From Spirochaeta sp. (GTDB lineage Bacteria; Spirochaetota; Spirochaetia; DSM-2461), in contig DAOVYP010000003.1 of NCBI GenBank assembly GCA_030635565.1, positions 1 through 21,981 of the forward strand: a stretch of DNA of 21,981 nt. The letters are read 5' to 3'. Every line of letters starts with the position of its first letter. Position 1 is the stretch's first letter. Below are positions 14,497-21,929 of the stretch, piece after piece. Position numbers and translations under genes: made by a program. Below the pieces are notes generated by a model. That model worked only from the letters and a program-made list of their open reading frames with translations, was not told the DNA's origin and did no database searches.

Positions 14497-16610
14497 GAAA
14501 GCCCTCCGTATCCTGATATCTCATTCAGTCCTTTCCGGACCTTTTCAACTTCTTCAACCTCGTTAAATAACGAGAGAATTCGCTGGGCTGATTCTAGAAA
14601 TTCTATAGCGCCACCAAAATCAGCTGTTTTCTTACGAATTTCGCCAAGAACTCGATAGGCCATGCCCATTTCAACGGTATCACCGAAACGCTTAACACGG
14701 TCTACCGCCTCCAGTGCACATTGCTCAGACAACTCGAGTTCATTAAGGCCGAAATAGGCCTCGGCAATACCCACGAATGCACACCCTGTAAATCGATGAT
14801 CCAAATTAAAAAGAGATCGATTTTTCACCTTTTCGAACATAATAATCGCTTCATTATAGCGATCTTCGGCTAATGCGAGTTCCCCTAAATTACACCAGGT
14901 GTACCGCAAATAGTGGTAATGATTATAATATTCCAGTATAGGCATGGCCTTCAGGTAGCTGGCCTTCGCTTGGTCGTAACTACCTTTGAGATACGCCAAT
15001 GTTCCAAGATTGTTATGTATTAGAGCTTCATTAATGTCGTTACCACCAACTACATAAGATTCCAATGCTTCCAAATAGAGTCTGGTTGCTTTGTTGATGT
15101 TATTTTTTTTCGTTTCAATATTTCCCAGAAGTTTCAAACGGGCGGCTACAATCATCAGATTATCTTCCGTTGTGATAATCGGATTGTTACAGAATCCCTC
15201 CGCTTCGATAAAATTACCTTTGAAAAAGGCAGTTTGTGCCAGATGTATCATGGTTTGGGCCGATTCGAAACTGACATTTAACGTTTGAAACGACTTGAGG
15301 GCTTTGCCTAGATAATGTTCGGCCTCGTCATAATTCCCGGCCGCCCATGACAACCAACCCATCTGCATCGTCAGCCACGCCGATTCTCCACTTTCCGATT
15401 CCTGACACAGCTCCAGAGCCGTCAAGAGCCACTCCCGGCATGTCGCGAACTCACTCCTCATAATCCAGAATGGAACCAGGGATCGCGTCATGGAAATGAC
15501 AGCGGTGCCATTTTCAGTTTCAACCAGCCGATTCATTGCATGGCGGATGTTATCCTGATTGGCTGTTAACTTGTCTATAAATGATTTCTGTTCGGAACCG
15601 TCCCAGGCATCCCTGGCGTTCATTACCAGGCTTAAAAAATATCCGGCATGTCGATCAAGAGATTCATCTTCCTCTTCCGATTCAACCAGGCGTTCCCGGC
15701 CGTATTCACCAATGGTTTCCAGGATACCGAAGAACGGTTCATCGTCCAGGGGCGGTTTACGGAAAACCAGGCTTTTATCCACAAGGGATTCAATACCGTC
15801 CAGGACTTCAAACTCATCCTCGATGTCAGATTCAAGAACAGCAATTGCCGCAGCCAGGGAGATTCCGCCCCTGAATACTGAAATATGCCGATAAATAACC
15901 CTTTCCTCTTCAGCCAACAGATCGTAACTCCAGTCAATGCAGGCCCGAAGCGTCTTGTGCCTGTCGGGCATATCATTGGGACCGCCTGTAAGGAGTTTGA
16001 GCCGGGAATCCAGCCTTTTAAGAATGGCTTTCGGATTTATAAGGCGAATCCGTGCGGCTGCCAGCTCGATGGCCAGGGGGATGCCGTCCAAACGGGAACA
16101 AATTTCTGCGACGACCGGGGCGTTATCATTATTGACGGTAAAGTCCGGTTTATTTGCGCAGGCCCTGTCGATGAAGAGTCTCGTGGCTTCAAATTGGCTG
16201 AGAACTCCACTCTCACCCGGCTTCGGAAGACTCAATGGGAGGACATGAAAGATATGCTCGCCACGGATATTCAGGGGTTCCCGGCTGGTAACCAGGAAAC
16301 GAACTCCAGGACTCCGTTTGAGCCAGGTTACTACAACCTGGAAAGCGCTCATCACCTGCTCGAAATTATCCAGGATGATGAGAAGTTCCTTATCACACAA
16401 AACCTCCGCCACCAGCTCTACCGGGTCGGTCTCAGGTTTTTGAGGAATACCGAGCACCATCGCGGTTTCCAGGGCGACACCCTTTGGCTGAGTAACCGCG
16501 GTAAGGTCCACGAACCAGGTGCCGTCACGGTTCCTGTCCACCTTGTCGGCAGCCACCTGCAGAGCCAGACGGGTTTTTCCCATCCCGCCGGGGCCGACAA
16601 GGGAAACCAA
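14493..16610 (-). CDS. STAND-type ATPase with TPR repeats (C-terminal part of frameshifted cyclase gene)
   Basis: The open frame gives 705 residues from a TTG at 16610, but homology-like sequence starts at 16654 in this frame and joins the cyclase upstream after restoring one base. Walker A GPGGMGKT is at 6-13, Walker B LLIILDN at 76-82, the FLVTSRE sensor at 105-111 and GIPLA (176-180) of NB-ARC/AfsR-like STAND ATPases. A winged-helix-like segment follows at 215-310. TPR helical repeats then run over about 410-695 (for example AAGNYDEAEHYLGKAL, LKGSYDQAKASYLKAM). STAND proteins use nucleotide-dependent assembly to switch signalling. No DNA-binding domain is present, so the cyclase is the likely output. 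GC content falls towards the TPR end. Confidence 0.85.
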   Translation of the reverse strand: MVSLVGPGGMGKTRLALQVAADKVDRNRDGTWFVDLTAVTQPKGVALETAMVLGIPQKPETDPVELVAEVLCDKELLIILDNFEQVMSAFQVVVTWLKRSPGVRFLVTSREPLNIRGEHIFHVLPLSLPKPGESGVLSQFEATRLFIDRACANKPDFTVNNDNAPVVAEICSRLDGIPLAIELAAARIRLINPKAILKRLDSRLKLLTGGPNDMPDRHKTLRACIDWSYDLLAEEERVIYRHISVFRGGISLAAAIAVLESDIEDEFEVLDGIESLVDKSLVFRKPPLDDEPFFGILETIGEYGRERLVESEEEDESLDRHAGYFLSLVMNARDAWDGSEQKSFIDKLTANQDNIRHAMNRLVETENGTAVISMTRSLVPFWIMRSEFATCREWLLTALELCQESESGESAWLTMQMGWLSWAAGNYDEAEHYLGKALKSFQTLNVSFESAQTMIHLAQTAFFKGNFIEAEGFCNNPIITTEDNLMIVAARLKLLGNIETKKNNINKATRLYLEALESYVVGGNDINEALIHNNLGTLAYLKGSYDQAKASYLKAMPILEYYNHYHYLRYTWCNLGELALAEDRYNEAIIMFEKVKNRSLFNLDHRFTGCAFVGIAEAYFGLNELELSEQCALEAVDRVKRFGDTVEMGMAYRVLGEIRKKTADFGGAIEFLESAQRILSLFNEVEEVEKVRKGLNEISGYGGLS

Positions 16611-17266
16611 TCGGCAATCTTCCCGGCTGCAAAGCGCGTTAATCGATTCCAGCTCTTTTCCCGGCCGATTAGCGGGGTGGTCTGTACCGGAAGATTGTTC
16701 GGCAGCACATCCATGGATTTCAAAGGAGGAAATTCGCAGGGCAGATCCGGGTGATTAATCTGGAATATTTCTTCCGGACGGGCAAGATCCTTCAGACGGT
16801 GGGCTCCTTTATCCTCGATCGTCACAGCTTCGGGAAGCAGATCGCGGACCAGTTCCGCCGTTGCACGGCTCATCACTACCTGACCGCCGTGAGCCAGGGA
16901 TTCGATACGGGCGACCCGATTCACCGGTGGACCGAAGTAGTCGTTATCCCTCTCTCGGGCCGCCCCCGTATGAAGCGCCATCCGCACCCGGATGGGCCGG
17001 GAAGTCGCCCAGTTCTCCTCCCGGATAACAAGCTGCGTTGCAAGGGATGCTTTGACGGCATCGGTAGCCTCGGTAAAAGCGCAGCAGAACGCATCGCCAA
17101 CAGTCTTAAAGACATGACCGTTATGCTGATTGACGGTTTTCCGGAGTATCTCATCGTGGCGTTTGAGGGCGATTTCCATGGCGGCGGGGTCGTCCTGCCA
17201 GAGATGGGTAGAGCCCTGGATATCGGTGAAGAGAAATGTTACCGTCCCACTCGGCGCAGAAACCAT
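16418..17266 (-). CDS. Class III adenylate cyclase domain (N-terminal part of frameshifted cyclase-STAND-TPR gene)
   Basis: The frame encodes 282 residues, of which 1-204 are meaningful and the rest is out-of-frame read-through. It is a class III nucleotide cyclase with every canonical catalytic residue. Metal ligands are D15 (FLFTDIQGST) and D58 (KTVGDAF), adenine specifiers K54 and D109, and transition-state residues N116 and R120 (NRVAR). This pattern predicts cAMP rather than cGMP synthesis. A linker ends with TTPLIGREK, where family members continue with EL; here one G is missing between 16655 and 16654. Adding it joins the frame to the downstream ATPase as one protein of about 924 residues. 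The ATG at 17266 has no evident ribosome binding site. Mutation, sequencing error and recoding are discussed in the findings. Confidence 0.87.
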   Translation of the reverse strand: MVSAPSGTVTFLFTDIQGSTHLWQDDPAAMEIALKRHDEILRKTVNQHNGHVFKTVGDAFCCAFTEATDAVKASLATQLVIREENWATSRPIRVRMALHTGAARERDNDYFGPPVNRVARIESLAHGGQVVMSRATAELVRDLLPEAVTIEDKGAHRLKDLARPEEIFQINHPDLPCEFPPLKSMDVLPNNLPVQTTPLIGREKSWNRLTRFAAGKIADWFPLSAPAGWEKPVWLCRWLPTRWTGTVTAPGSWTLPRLLSQRVSPWKPRWCSVFLKNLRPTR

Positions 17267-17353
17267 GGCTATTTAAACAATGAACGGGTTTGACCAGATT
17301 GCAAGAAAAAAAGAAATAATTTGTATAAACATCCGGAAAAAGTTACCGAAATG

Positions 17354-17383
17354 CGATAAATCATGATCCTGTTCATTTTATCG
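17354..17383. repeat. Inverted repeat at the end of the HAAS gene
   Basis: CGATAAA (17354-17360) is the exact inverse of TTTATCG (17377-17383), with a 16-base loop that contains further partial pairing. It overlaps the stop codon of the membrane-protein gene and could act as a weak 3' hairpin, but it has no U tract. The rest of the 111-base gap up to 17266 is AT-rich, and I found no clear promoter for the cyclase gene in it. Confidence 0.35.
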
Positions 17384-18346
17384 TCTACCCGACACCGGAT
17401 CACTGTTCACGACTCTATCACGAACCATCCGGAGCAACCCTCCGCCCACCTCAGCCAGATTAACAACCAGCAGGATAAAAAAGATCACTTTAAATCCGAT
17501 CCAACCACCGGTATCGGCATAGAGATTCCTGTCGACAAGCATAATTCCCGCCAATAAAGCTTCTGCAACCGACAGACCTATCTCTGCCCACAGCAGACTT
17601 TTTCCCTTCTCCCCCTTCTGGAGTATCAGCACCCGAAGGACTATTCCGGCGGCCCAGAAAACCGTCAGCACACCGATATAACGGCGGAATACCTCGATAA
17701 CGATCCGATGACCCAGGTGTAGACCACTCCTGACAAAGGTATTCTCAGCCAGGGTCACGATTGACGGATACAGATTCAACAAAACGATAAATATGAAAAG
17801 GAGTGCGATTGAAATAATCAACTCAATTTTGGATTCAATCTTGTTACCAACCTGGACGTCCTTGAGATCCTCCACCTTCCAGTTCTCCTCGAGGTCCACC
17901 GTTCGACGGCCGATTCGACTCAAGACGATAAAAACGAGGGTTAAACCACCGACTCCACTCAGCCAGGCACCGACGGCATTCAAAGGGACCATGAGAATCC
18001 GTTTTGCCAGTTCGGCCCCTGCCGGCATCTCCTGCAGTGCCTCGACAATGAACACCGTGGTGAAAGCGATGAGCATTGCACCGGCCATGATGGCCATTAT
18101 CATGAAGTACAGATCCGTCAGACCCGGAGCAACCACCTGACGGTCCGTATTGTAACGGGCCGCCACCTTACCCGGGGCTCCGAACTCGGAAATCGCCGAT
18201 TTCACCTCATCTTCCGTGGGTTCATCACCATAAGTCGCTTCAATCTGGTCCATCAGGAGAGACCGCAGCTCCTCAGTGATATCTTTTCTTGATTTCCAGG
18301 GCAGCTTCGATCCGACTGCCCTCAGATACTGTTCTACCATTTTCAT
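17378..18346 (-). CDS. HAAS-type membrane protein paired with PadR regulator
   Basis: A 322-residue integral membrane protein. Residues 1-65 (VEQYLRAVGSKLPWKSRKDI, then TEDEVKSAISEFGAPGKVAARY) match the helical HAAS/DUF1700-like cytoplasmic segment often found in proteins encoded beside PadR regulators. Six hydrophobic segments follow at about 79-101, 117-142, 174-196, 223-242, 252-270 and 282-304, with a charged cytoplasmic-looking loop at 144-172. No transport or enzyme motif is visible. Its ATG overlaps the padR stop as ATGA, so the pair is translated together and both should be controlled by the palindrome upstream of padR. Such pairs are thought to sense envelope or drug stress, but the ligand here is unknown. 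Confidence 0.85.
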   Translation of the reverse strand: MKMVEQYLRAVGSKLPWKSRKDITEELRSLLMDQIEATYGDEPTEDEVKSAISEFGAPGKVAARYNTDRQVVAPGLTDLYFMIMAIMAGAMLIAFTTVFIVEALQEMPAGAELAKRILMVPLNAVGAWLSGVGGLTLVFIVLSRIGRRTVDLEENWKVEDLKDVQVGNKIESKIELIISIALLFIFIVLLNLYPSIVTLAENTFVRSGLHLGHRIVIEVFRRYIGVLTVFWAAGIVLRVLILQKGEKGKSLLWAEIGLSVAEALLAGIMLVDRNLYADTGGWIGFKVIFFILLVVNLAEVGGGLLRMVRDRVVNSDPVSGRR

Positions 18347-18699
18347 TTTCTTTCCTCCCCGTTCATCAATCCGGACATCAGTTCACTCATCACTTTATTG
18401 ATTCTCCGCCATTCTTCCCCCAGCAGCACAGCCGTCTTCCGGCCGATGTCGGTGACTGAATAGTACTTCCGGGGTCTGGAATCTCCCATATCCCAGGAAC
18501 TTTGAAGCAACCCCTGACTCTCCAGGCGCCTGAGCAGCGGATACAGGGTATTTTGCTCCACATCGATTCCCGCATCCTGCAATTCGGTTACAAGTGAGTA
18601 TCCATAAGTGGGTTGTCCCGACATCAGCAGAACCGACAGGGTGAGAGTGCCCCTTTTCAGTTCCTGGATCAGATTGTTCGTCAGTCTTTTGTCACCCAT
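18343..18699 (-). CDS. PadR family transcriptional regulator
   Basis: A 118-residue short (type 2) PadR regulator. A winged helix-turn-helix covers about 14-90: GTLTLSVLLMSGQPTYGYSL, NTLYPLLRRLESQGLL (50-65) as the recognition helix and wing start, then RKYYSVTDIGR (77-87). A C-terminal dimerisation helix covers 90-115. The ribosome binding site is strong (AGGAGGT, about 6 bases before ATG). Directly upstream lies a 12-base perfect inverted repeat placed between the -35 and -10 of its promoter, so autorepression is the natural reading. PadR proteins release DNA on binding small molecules; the inducer is unknown. It is the first gene of an operon with the HAAS membrane protein. Confidence 0.93.
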   Translation of the reverse strand: MGDKRLTNNLIQELKRGTLTLSVLLMSGQPTYGYSLVTELQDAGIDVEQNTLYPLLRRLESQGLLQSSWDMGDSRPRKYYSVTDIGRKTAVLLGEEWRRINKVMSELMSGLMNGEERK

Positions 18700-18718
18700 G
18701 TTCTGACCTCCTGCTTAC

Positions 18719-18745
18719 ACAATACTGTATAACATACAGTATTGT
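18719..18745. promoter_or_regulatory. Probable PadR operator (perfect 12-base inverted repeat)
   Basis: ACAATACTGTAT (18719-18730) and ATACAGTATTGT (18734-18745) are exact inverses around a 3-base spacer AAC. The repeat fills the spacer between the padR -35 and -10 and touches both hexamers, so a bound dimer would exclude RNA polymerase. That the bound protein is this PadR is inferred from position and symmetry. Confidence 0.75.
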
Positions 18746-18748
18746 CAA
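18719..18748 (-). promoter_or_regulatory. padR promoter
   Basis: On the minus strand a perfect TTGACA (18748-18743) is followed after 18 bases by TATTGT (18724-18719). Upstream of it, between 18749 and 18835, I see only AT-rich then mixed sequence without a recognisable gene or site. Confidence 0.6.
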
Positions 18749-18835
18749 GTTTATATTATTTGATCTCTGGCGACGACCCCGAGATTCCCGTCGATATTGC
18801 TATCAAGTCGGTTTTACAGACTTAATGAGATATAT

Positions 18836-19019
18836 ATGGCCGCTGAAAAACTCAGGTCCGGACGCATCTGGACATGGCATTTGATGCCGGATTCTCCTCG
18901 AAAACCACCTTTCTACGGGCATTCCGGGGTCAACACGGGACGATCCGGCTGAATATCTGGCAAATCCGGGTACCGATTCTCATACTTCGGGTACCACATT
19001 TCATACCGGGACGACCTGA
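18836..19019 (+). pseudogene. Remnant of an AraC-family regulator (C-terminal HTH only)
   Basis: From 18862 the frame reads THLDMAFDAGFSSKTTFLRAF, the unmistakable second helix-turn-helix of AraC/XylS regulators, continuing RGQHGT to about 18942. The family then continues with a PAEY-type segment, and this is present in another frame (DPAEYLANPG from 18942), ending at the TGA at 19017-19019. One base is therefore missing near 18940. A second shift may lie near 18862, since AAEKLRSGR precedes in a third frame. The N-terminal sensor domain and first HTH are absent. It is a dead fragment. The adjacent hydrolase gene is also decayed and may have been its target or neighbour. Confidence 0.7.
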
Positions 19020-19035
19020 CACAGGTCTGAAGCTA

Positions 19036-19062
19036 TTCTCCTCATCAAACCCATGAGGAGGA
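19036..19062 (+). promoter_or_regulatory. Hairpin covering the Shine-Dalgarno of the hydrolase remnant
   Basis: CTCCTCAT (19038-19045) pairs exactly with ATGAGGAG (19053-19060) across a 7-base loop, extendable by a wobble and an A-U pair. The right arm contains the GAGGAGG ribosome binding site of the ATG at 19069, so folding would hide it. Confidence 0.45.
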
Positions 19063-19068
19063 AACATC

Positions 19069-20096
19069 ATGTTTCGTAAAATTCTGATAATCACCGCATT
19101 GATTCTCGGCAGCCTGGTTTTATTGACCTCTGGCGCAGCGGCCGTTCTGTACTTCACACATGCCGGCGAATACATTGTCCCGGCCACAACGACGGATAAT
19201 CCCGCCCTGCCCGCCGTCGAGCTTTAAGGATACCGCTTTCATGCCGAAACCTTCAGCAATCCGGGAAATCCGGTCGCCATCGTTCTGCACAGGGGGCCCG
19301 GGTGTGACTACCGATTCATCATGCCCCTCTCCGCCCGGCTGATGAATACTTTGTCGTCTTTTACAATCAGAGAGGAAGCGGCCTCTCTCCGAGGGTAGCC
19401 GCCGAAGAACTCACCCTGAACCGCTTCATTGCCGATCTGGATTTATTCGTCGATCGGTTTTCACCCGACAGCCCGGTGATTCTCATCGGTCACAGCTGGG
19501 GTGCCATGCTTACGTCGGCGTATATCAGAGAACACCCGGAAAAGGTGGATAAGGCCGTTCTGGCCGAGCCCGGGTTCCTTGACAATGATCATATGGAGAT
19601 GTTCTATGAACGGACCGGCCTTAAGGACATGAAGCCGTCTGTCAAAGTGATGAGGGTCCTCGCCGAAGCCTGGGCCGAAAGCCTCCGTGTCGAGGGGACC
19701 GACCCGCAGACACGGCAGGATTATCTTATTAATGCCTTTTTCACCACGCCAATGGGAAACCACCCCCTGGCCGGATATTACCCCGAGGGAAAAATAGAGA
19801 ACGCCGCCGGAGATTTCTGGCGTTTCGGTTCCCTGGCCTCGAGTAAAATACCTGCCAGCGGTATTAATTCCAATGGCCACCTGACAGACCTGGCCGCCGG
19901 GGCTGAACTCTGGGACGGCGAAGCACTCTTTCTTTCCGGCAGCGAAAACATCATCATCGGACCCGAATACCAGCGAAGCCAGATGAAGCGTTTCCCCCGG
20001 GCATGGCTCGTTATCATCGAAGGGGCCGGTCATACCATGTTCGGAGAAAAAACTGCCGAATCTCTGACCGCAGTCCGGAACTATCTGATGCGGTAA
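19069..20096 (+). pseudogene. Alpha/beta hydrolase (proline iminopeptidase-like), disrupted
   Basis: The gene begins with a good ribosome binding site and a signal-anchor (hydrophobic residues about 5-28). It runs 52 codons to an in-frame TAA at 19225-19227. The same frame continues with family sequence (GYRFHAETF, then IVLHRGPG, a damaged HGGPG oxyanion motif). Around 19336-19338 one base is missing: the protein continues in the next frame as ADEYFVVFYNQRGSGLSPR. From there it is open to TAA at 20094-20096, with the nucleophile elbow GHSWGAM and the C-terminal GAGHTMF histidine intact. At least two disabling changes are present, so no full enzyme can be made. A 206-residue tail could start at 19476, but it would lack the first half of the fold. 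Confidence 0.82.
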
Positions 20097-20136
20097 TACC
20101 GTCAGGATGCGATATATTTCTCTCCGGAGGTATCTC

Positions 20137-20373
20137 ATGATTTCGAAAATAGCCCTCACCGGTAAACAACTGGCAACCATCCGTCTCCGCCCGGATATTT
20201 ACAAGAAAGCCGGCGCCCAGGTTGATGGCAAATCCATAGTCGGAGGTCCTGCACAGCTCAAGGGCGTCAAAGAAGGTTTGGAGGCCTGGCTTAAAAAGTC
20301 CGGCAAAGTCACCCTTGAAATGGATCTCCGACCCGTTATCGATGACATCGACAAGGTATTGGCCGCCGACTGA
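20137..20373 (+). CDS. Small uncharacterised protein
   Basis: A 78-residue ORF that I do not recognise. ATG at 20137 follows GGAGG by 6 bases, a strong ribosome binding site, which supports real translation; a longer reading from 20107 lacks one. The protein is soluble-looking, with basic N-terminal and acidic C-terminal halves: TGKQLATIRLRPDIYKKA, GVKEGLEAWLKKSG, then VTLEMDLRPVIDDIDKVL. No cysteine, membrane segment or signal is present. It lies 40 bases after the decayed hydrolase and 59 bases before pyruvate kinase on the same strand. Confidence 0.6.
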   Translation: MISKIALTGKQLATIRLRPDIYKKAGAQVDGKSIVGGPAQLKGVKEGLEAWLKKSGKVTLEMDLRPVIDDIDKVLAAD

Positions 20374-20432
20374 CCCAACCTCACAGAATAGCATTGCAGA
20401 CGCCGGTATTATTCTTGAACTATACTGGTGTC

Positions 20433-21860
20433 ATGAAACGGGATATCAATTTTGCAAAAACTAAAATCATCGGGACAATTGGTCCGGCATCAGAGGATCC
20501 GGCGGTATTAAAGGCCATGATTACCGCCGGACTGGACGTGGTGAGACTCAACTGCTCCCACTCCAGCTCGGCTGATCTGGAACGATATATTCGTCTGATC
20601 CGCCGGGTGTCTGATGAATGTGGAGAGCCGGTTTCCATTCTGGCCGATCTGGGTGGTCCCAAGATTCGTCTGGCCGAACTTCCCGAAGAGGTTCCGGTGG
20701 CAACCGGTGATACCATCACCCTCACCACGGACATGAATTACAAGGGCAGCGACAAGCTTCCGGCGGGGTATGCGGAACTGGCCAATGACCTGAAACCGGG
20801 GAATTGCATACTCATCGACGATGGTCTGATCCAGTTGGAGGTTTTAACGGTATTACCGCCGGACATCCAATGCCGGGTTCTCAACGACGGAGTGTTGAAA
20901 TCCCGGAAAGGAATCAATCTGCCCGGCGTGAATATCAGCCTGTCATGCATCACGGCAAAGGACCGGGAGGATATCGACTTTCTGGTTACCCAGCCCATCG
21001 ATTATATCGCCATGTCCTTCGTTCGATCCCGGGATGATATCCGTGAACTCAGGGATTTGCTGAAATCCAAAAGCTGGAGCATTCCCATCATAGCCAAGAT
21101 TGAGAAACCCGAGGCGGTGTCCGATCTGGAGGGCATCATCGAGGAGACCGACATGGTGATGGTGGCCCGGGGCGACCTGGGAGTCGAGATGCCCGCCGAA
21201 GAGGTGCCTCTCATCCAGAAACGAATTATCGCCGAGTGCAACCGGCAGAACAAACCGGTCATCACCGCCACACAGATGCTTGAGTCAATGATCGTCAATC
21301 CCCGTCCCACCAGGGCTGAGGCTTCGGATGTGGCCAACGCCGTATTCGACGGGACTGATGCGGTAATGCTCAGCGGTGAAACTTCCATCGGCCATTATCC
21401 TGCAGATAGTGTCGGAATCATGGATGGGATTGTCCGGGCCGCGGAAAATCATCTGACATCGGACGATTTCGGCATGCGGCATCACAGTCACGAAGCCATG
21501 AGTTTCGAGGAATCCATCTGTCATTCGGCATGCCTTATAGCCGAGGAAAACGGCGCCTCCGCAATCATCTGCCTGACCAACAAGGGTCGAACCGCCCTGC
21601 TGCTCTCCCGGTTTCGCTCGAGGGTACCGGTAATCGCATTCACCGAAAAAATGGATGCCGTGAGATACCTGAACATCGTATGGGGTGTCCAGGGTGAGCT
21701 GATCGACCATGTGAAGGATACAGATACCACCCTCGAGATGGCGGCGAACCTGGCGAAGGACAGGGGGTACATCAACGAGGGGGATACGGTGGTGTTCACC
21801 GCCGGTATTCCATTGGTTGAAAGCCCGCATACGAACATGATCAAGATTCAAACCGTGTGA
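20433..21860 (+). CDS. pyk: Pyruvate kinase
   Basis: A 475-residue pyruvate kinase catalysing PEP + ADP to pyruvate + ATP, the last step of glycolysis. Motifs: TIGPAS (15-20), RLNCSHSS (38-45) with the phosphate-binding Arg/Asn/Ser, DLGGPKIR (72-79), and the signature IIAKIEKPEAV (219-229) with catalytic K222 and metal ligand E225. VARGDLGVEMP (244-254) and ITATQMLESM (277-286) follow. The C-terminal regulatory-type domain begins near 355. Length is standard. ATG at 20433 is preferred; an in-frame TTG at 20394 would add 13 unlikely residues. The ribosome binding site is poor. It is probably transcribed together with, or just after, the small upstream ORF. Confidence 0.96.
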   Translation: MKRDINFAKTKIIGTIGPASEDPAVLKAMITAGLDVVRLNCSHSSSADLERYIRLIRRVSDECGEPVSILADLGGPKIRLAELPEEVPVATGDTITLTTDMNYKGSDKLPAGYAELANDLKPGNCILIDDGLIQLEVLTVLPPDIQCRVLNDGVLKSRKGINLPGVNISLSCITAKDREDIDFLVTQPIDYIAMSFVRSRDDIRELRDLLKSKSWSIPIIAKIEKPEAVSDLEGIIEETDMVMVARGDLGVEMPAEEVPLIQKRIIAECNRQNKPVITATQMLESMIVNPRPTRAEASDVANAVFDGTDAVMLSGETSIGHYPADSVGIMDGIVRAAENHLTSDDFGMRHHSHEAMSFEESICHSACLIAEENGASAIICLTNKGRTALLLSRFRSRVPVIAFTEKMDAVRYLNIVWGVQGELIDHVKDTDTTLEMAANLAKDRGYINEGDTVVFTAGIPLVESPHTNMIKIQTV

Positions 21861-21929
21861 TAATGAACCGGCACCGGCCGGCCGCTCCAATCGTCTCTCC
21901 CTGGTGTACTGAATGAGTTATTTTCCATC

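Noticed and set aside
16640..16670. Programmed -1 ribosomal frameshift in the cyclase-STAND gene
   Set aside because: A -1 shift at GAA AAG would give the right downstream frame, but the P-site tRNA would have to re-pair with GGA, which is not a canonical slippery heptamer. No strong downstream stem was evident. A lost base is the simpler reading.
15885..16754. Long plus-strand open frame (289 codons) opposite the STAND/cyclase gene
   Set aside because: It is antisense to clear Walker motifs and shows no domain of its own.
19461..20180. Minus-strand open frame (239 codons) opposite the hydrolase remnant
   Set aside because: The plus strand carries recognisable alpha/beta hydrolase motifs; the antisense product has none.
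20421..20435. TATACT seven bases before the pyk ATG as a leaderless promoter
   Set aside because: No acceptable -35 hexamer lies 16-18 bases upstream; the nearest TTGCAG is 21 bases away.
21285..21890. Minus-strand open frame (201 codons) opposite pyruvate kinase
   Set aside because: Antisense shadow of a highly conserved gene.
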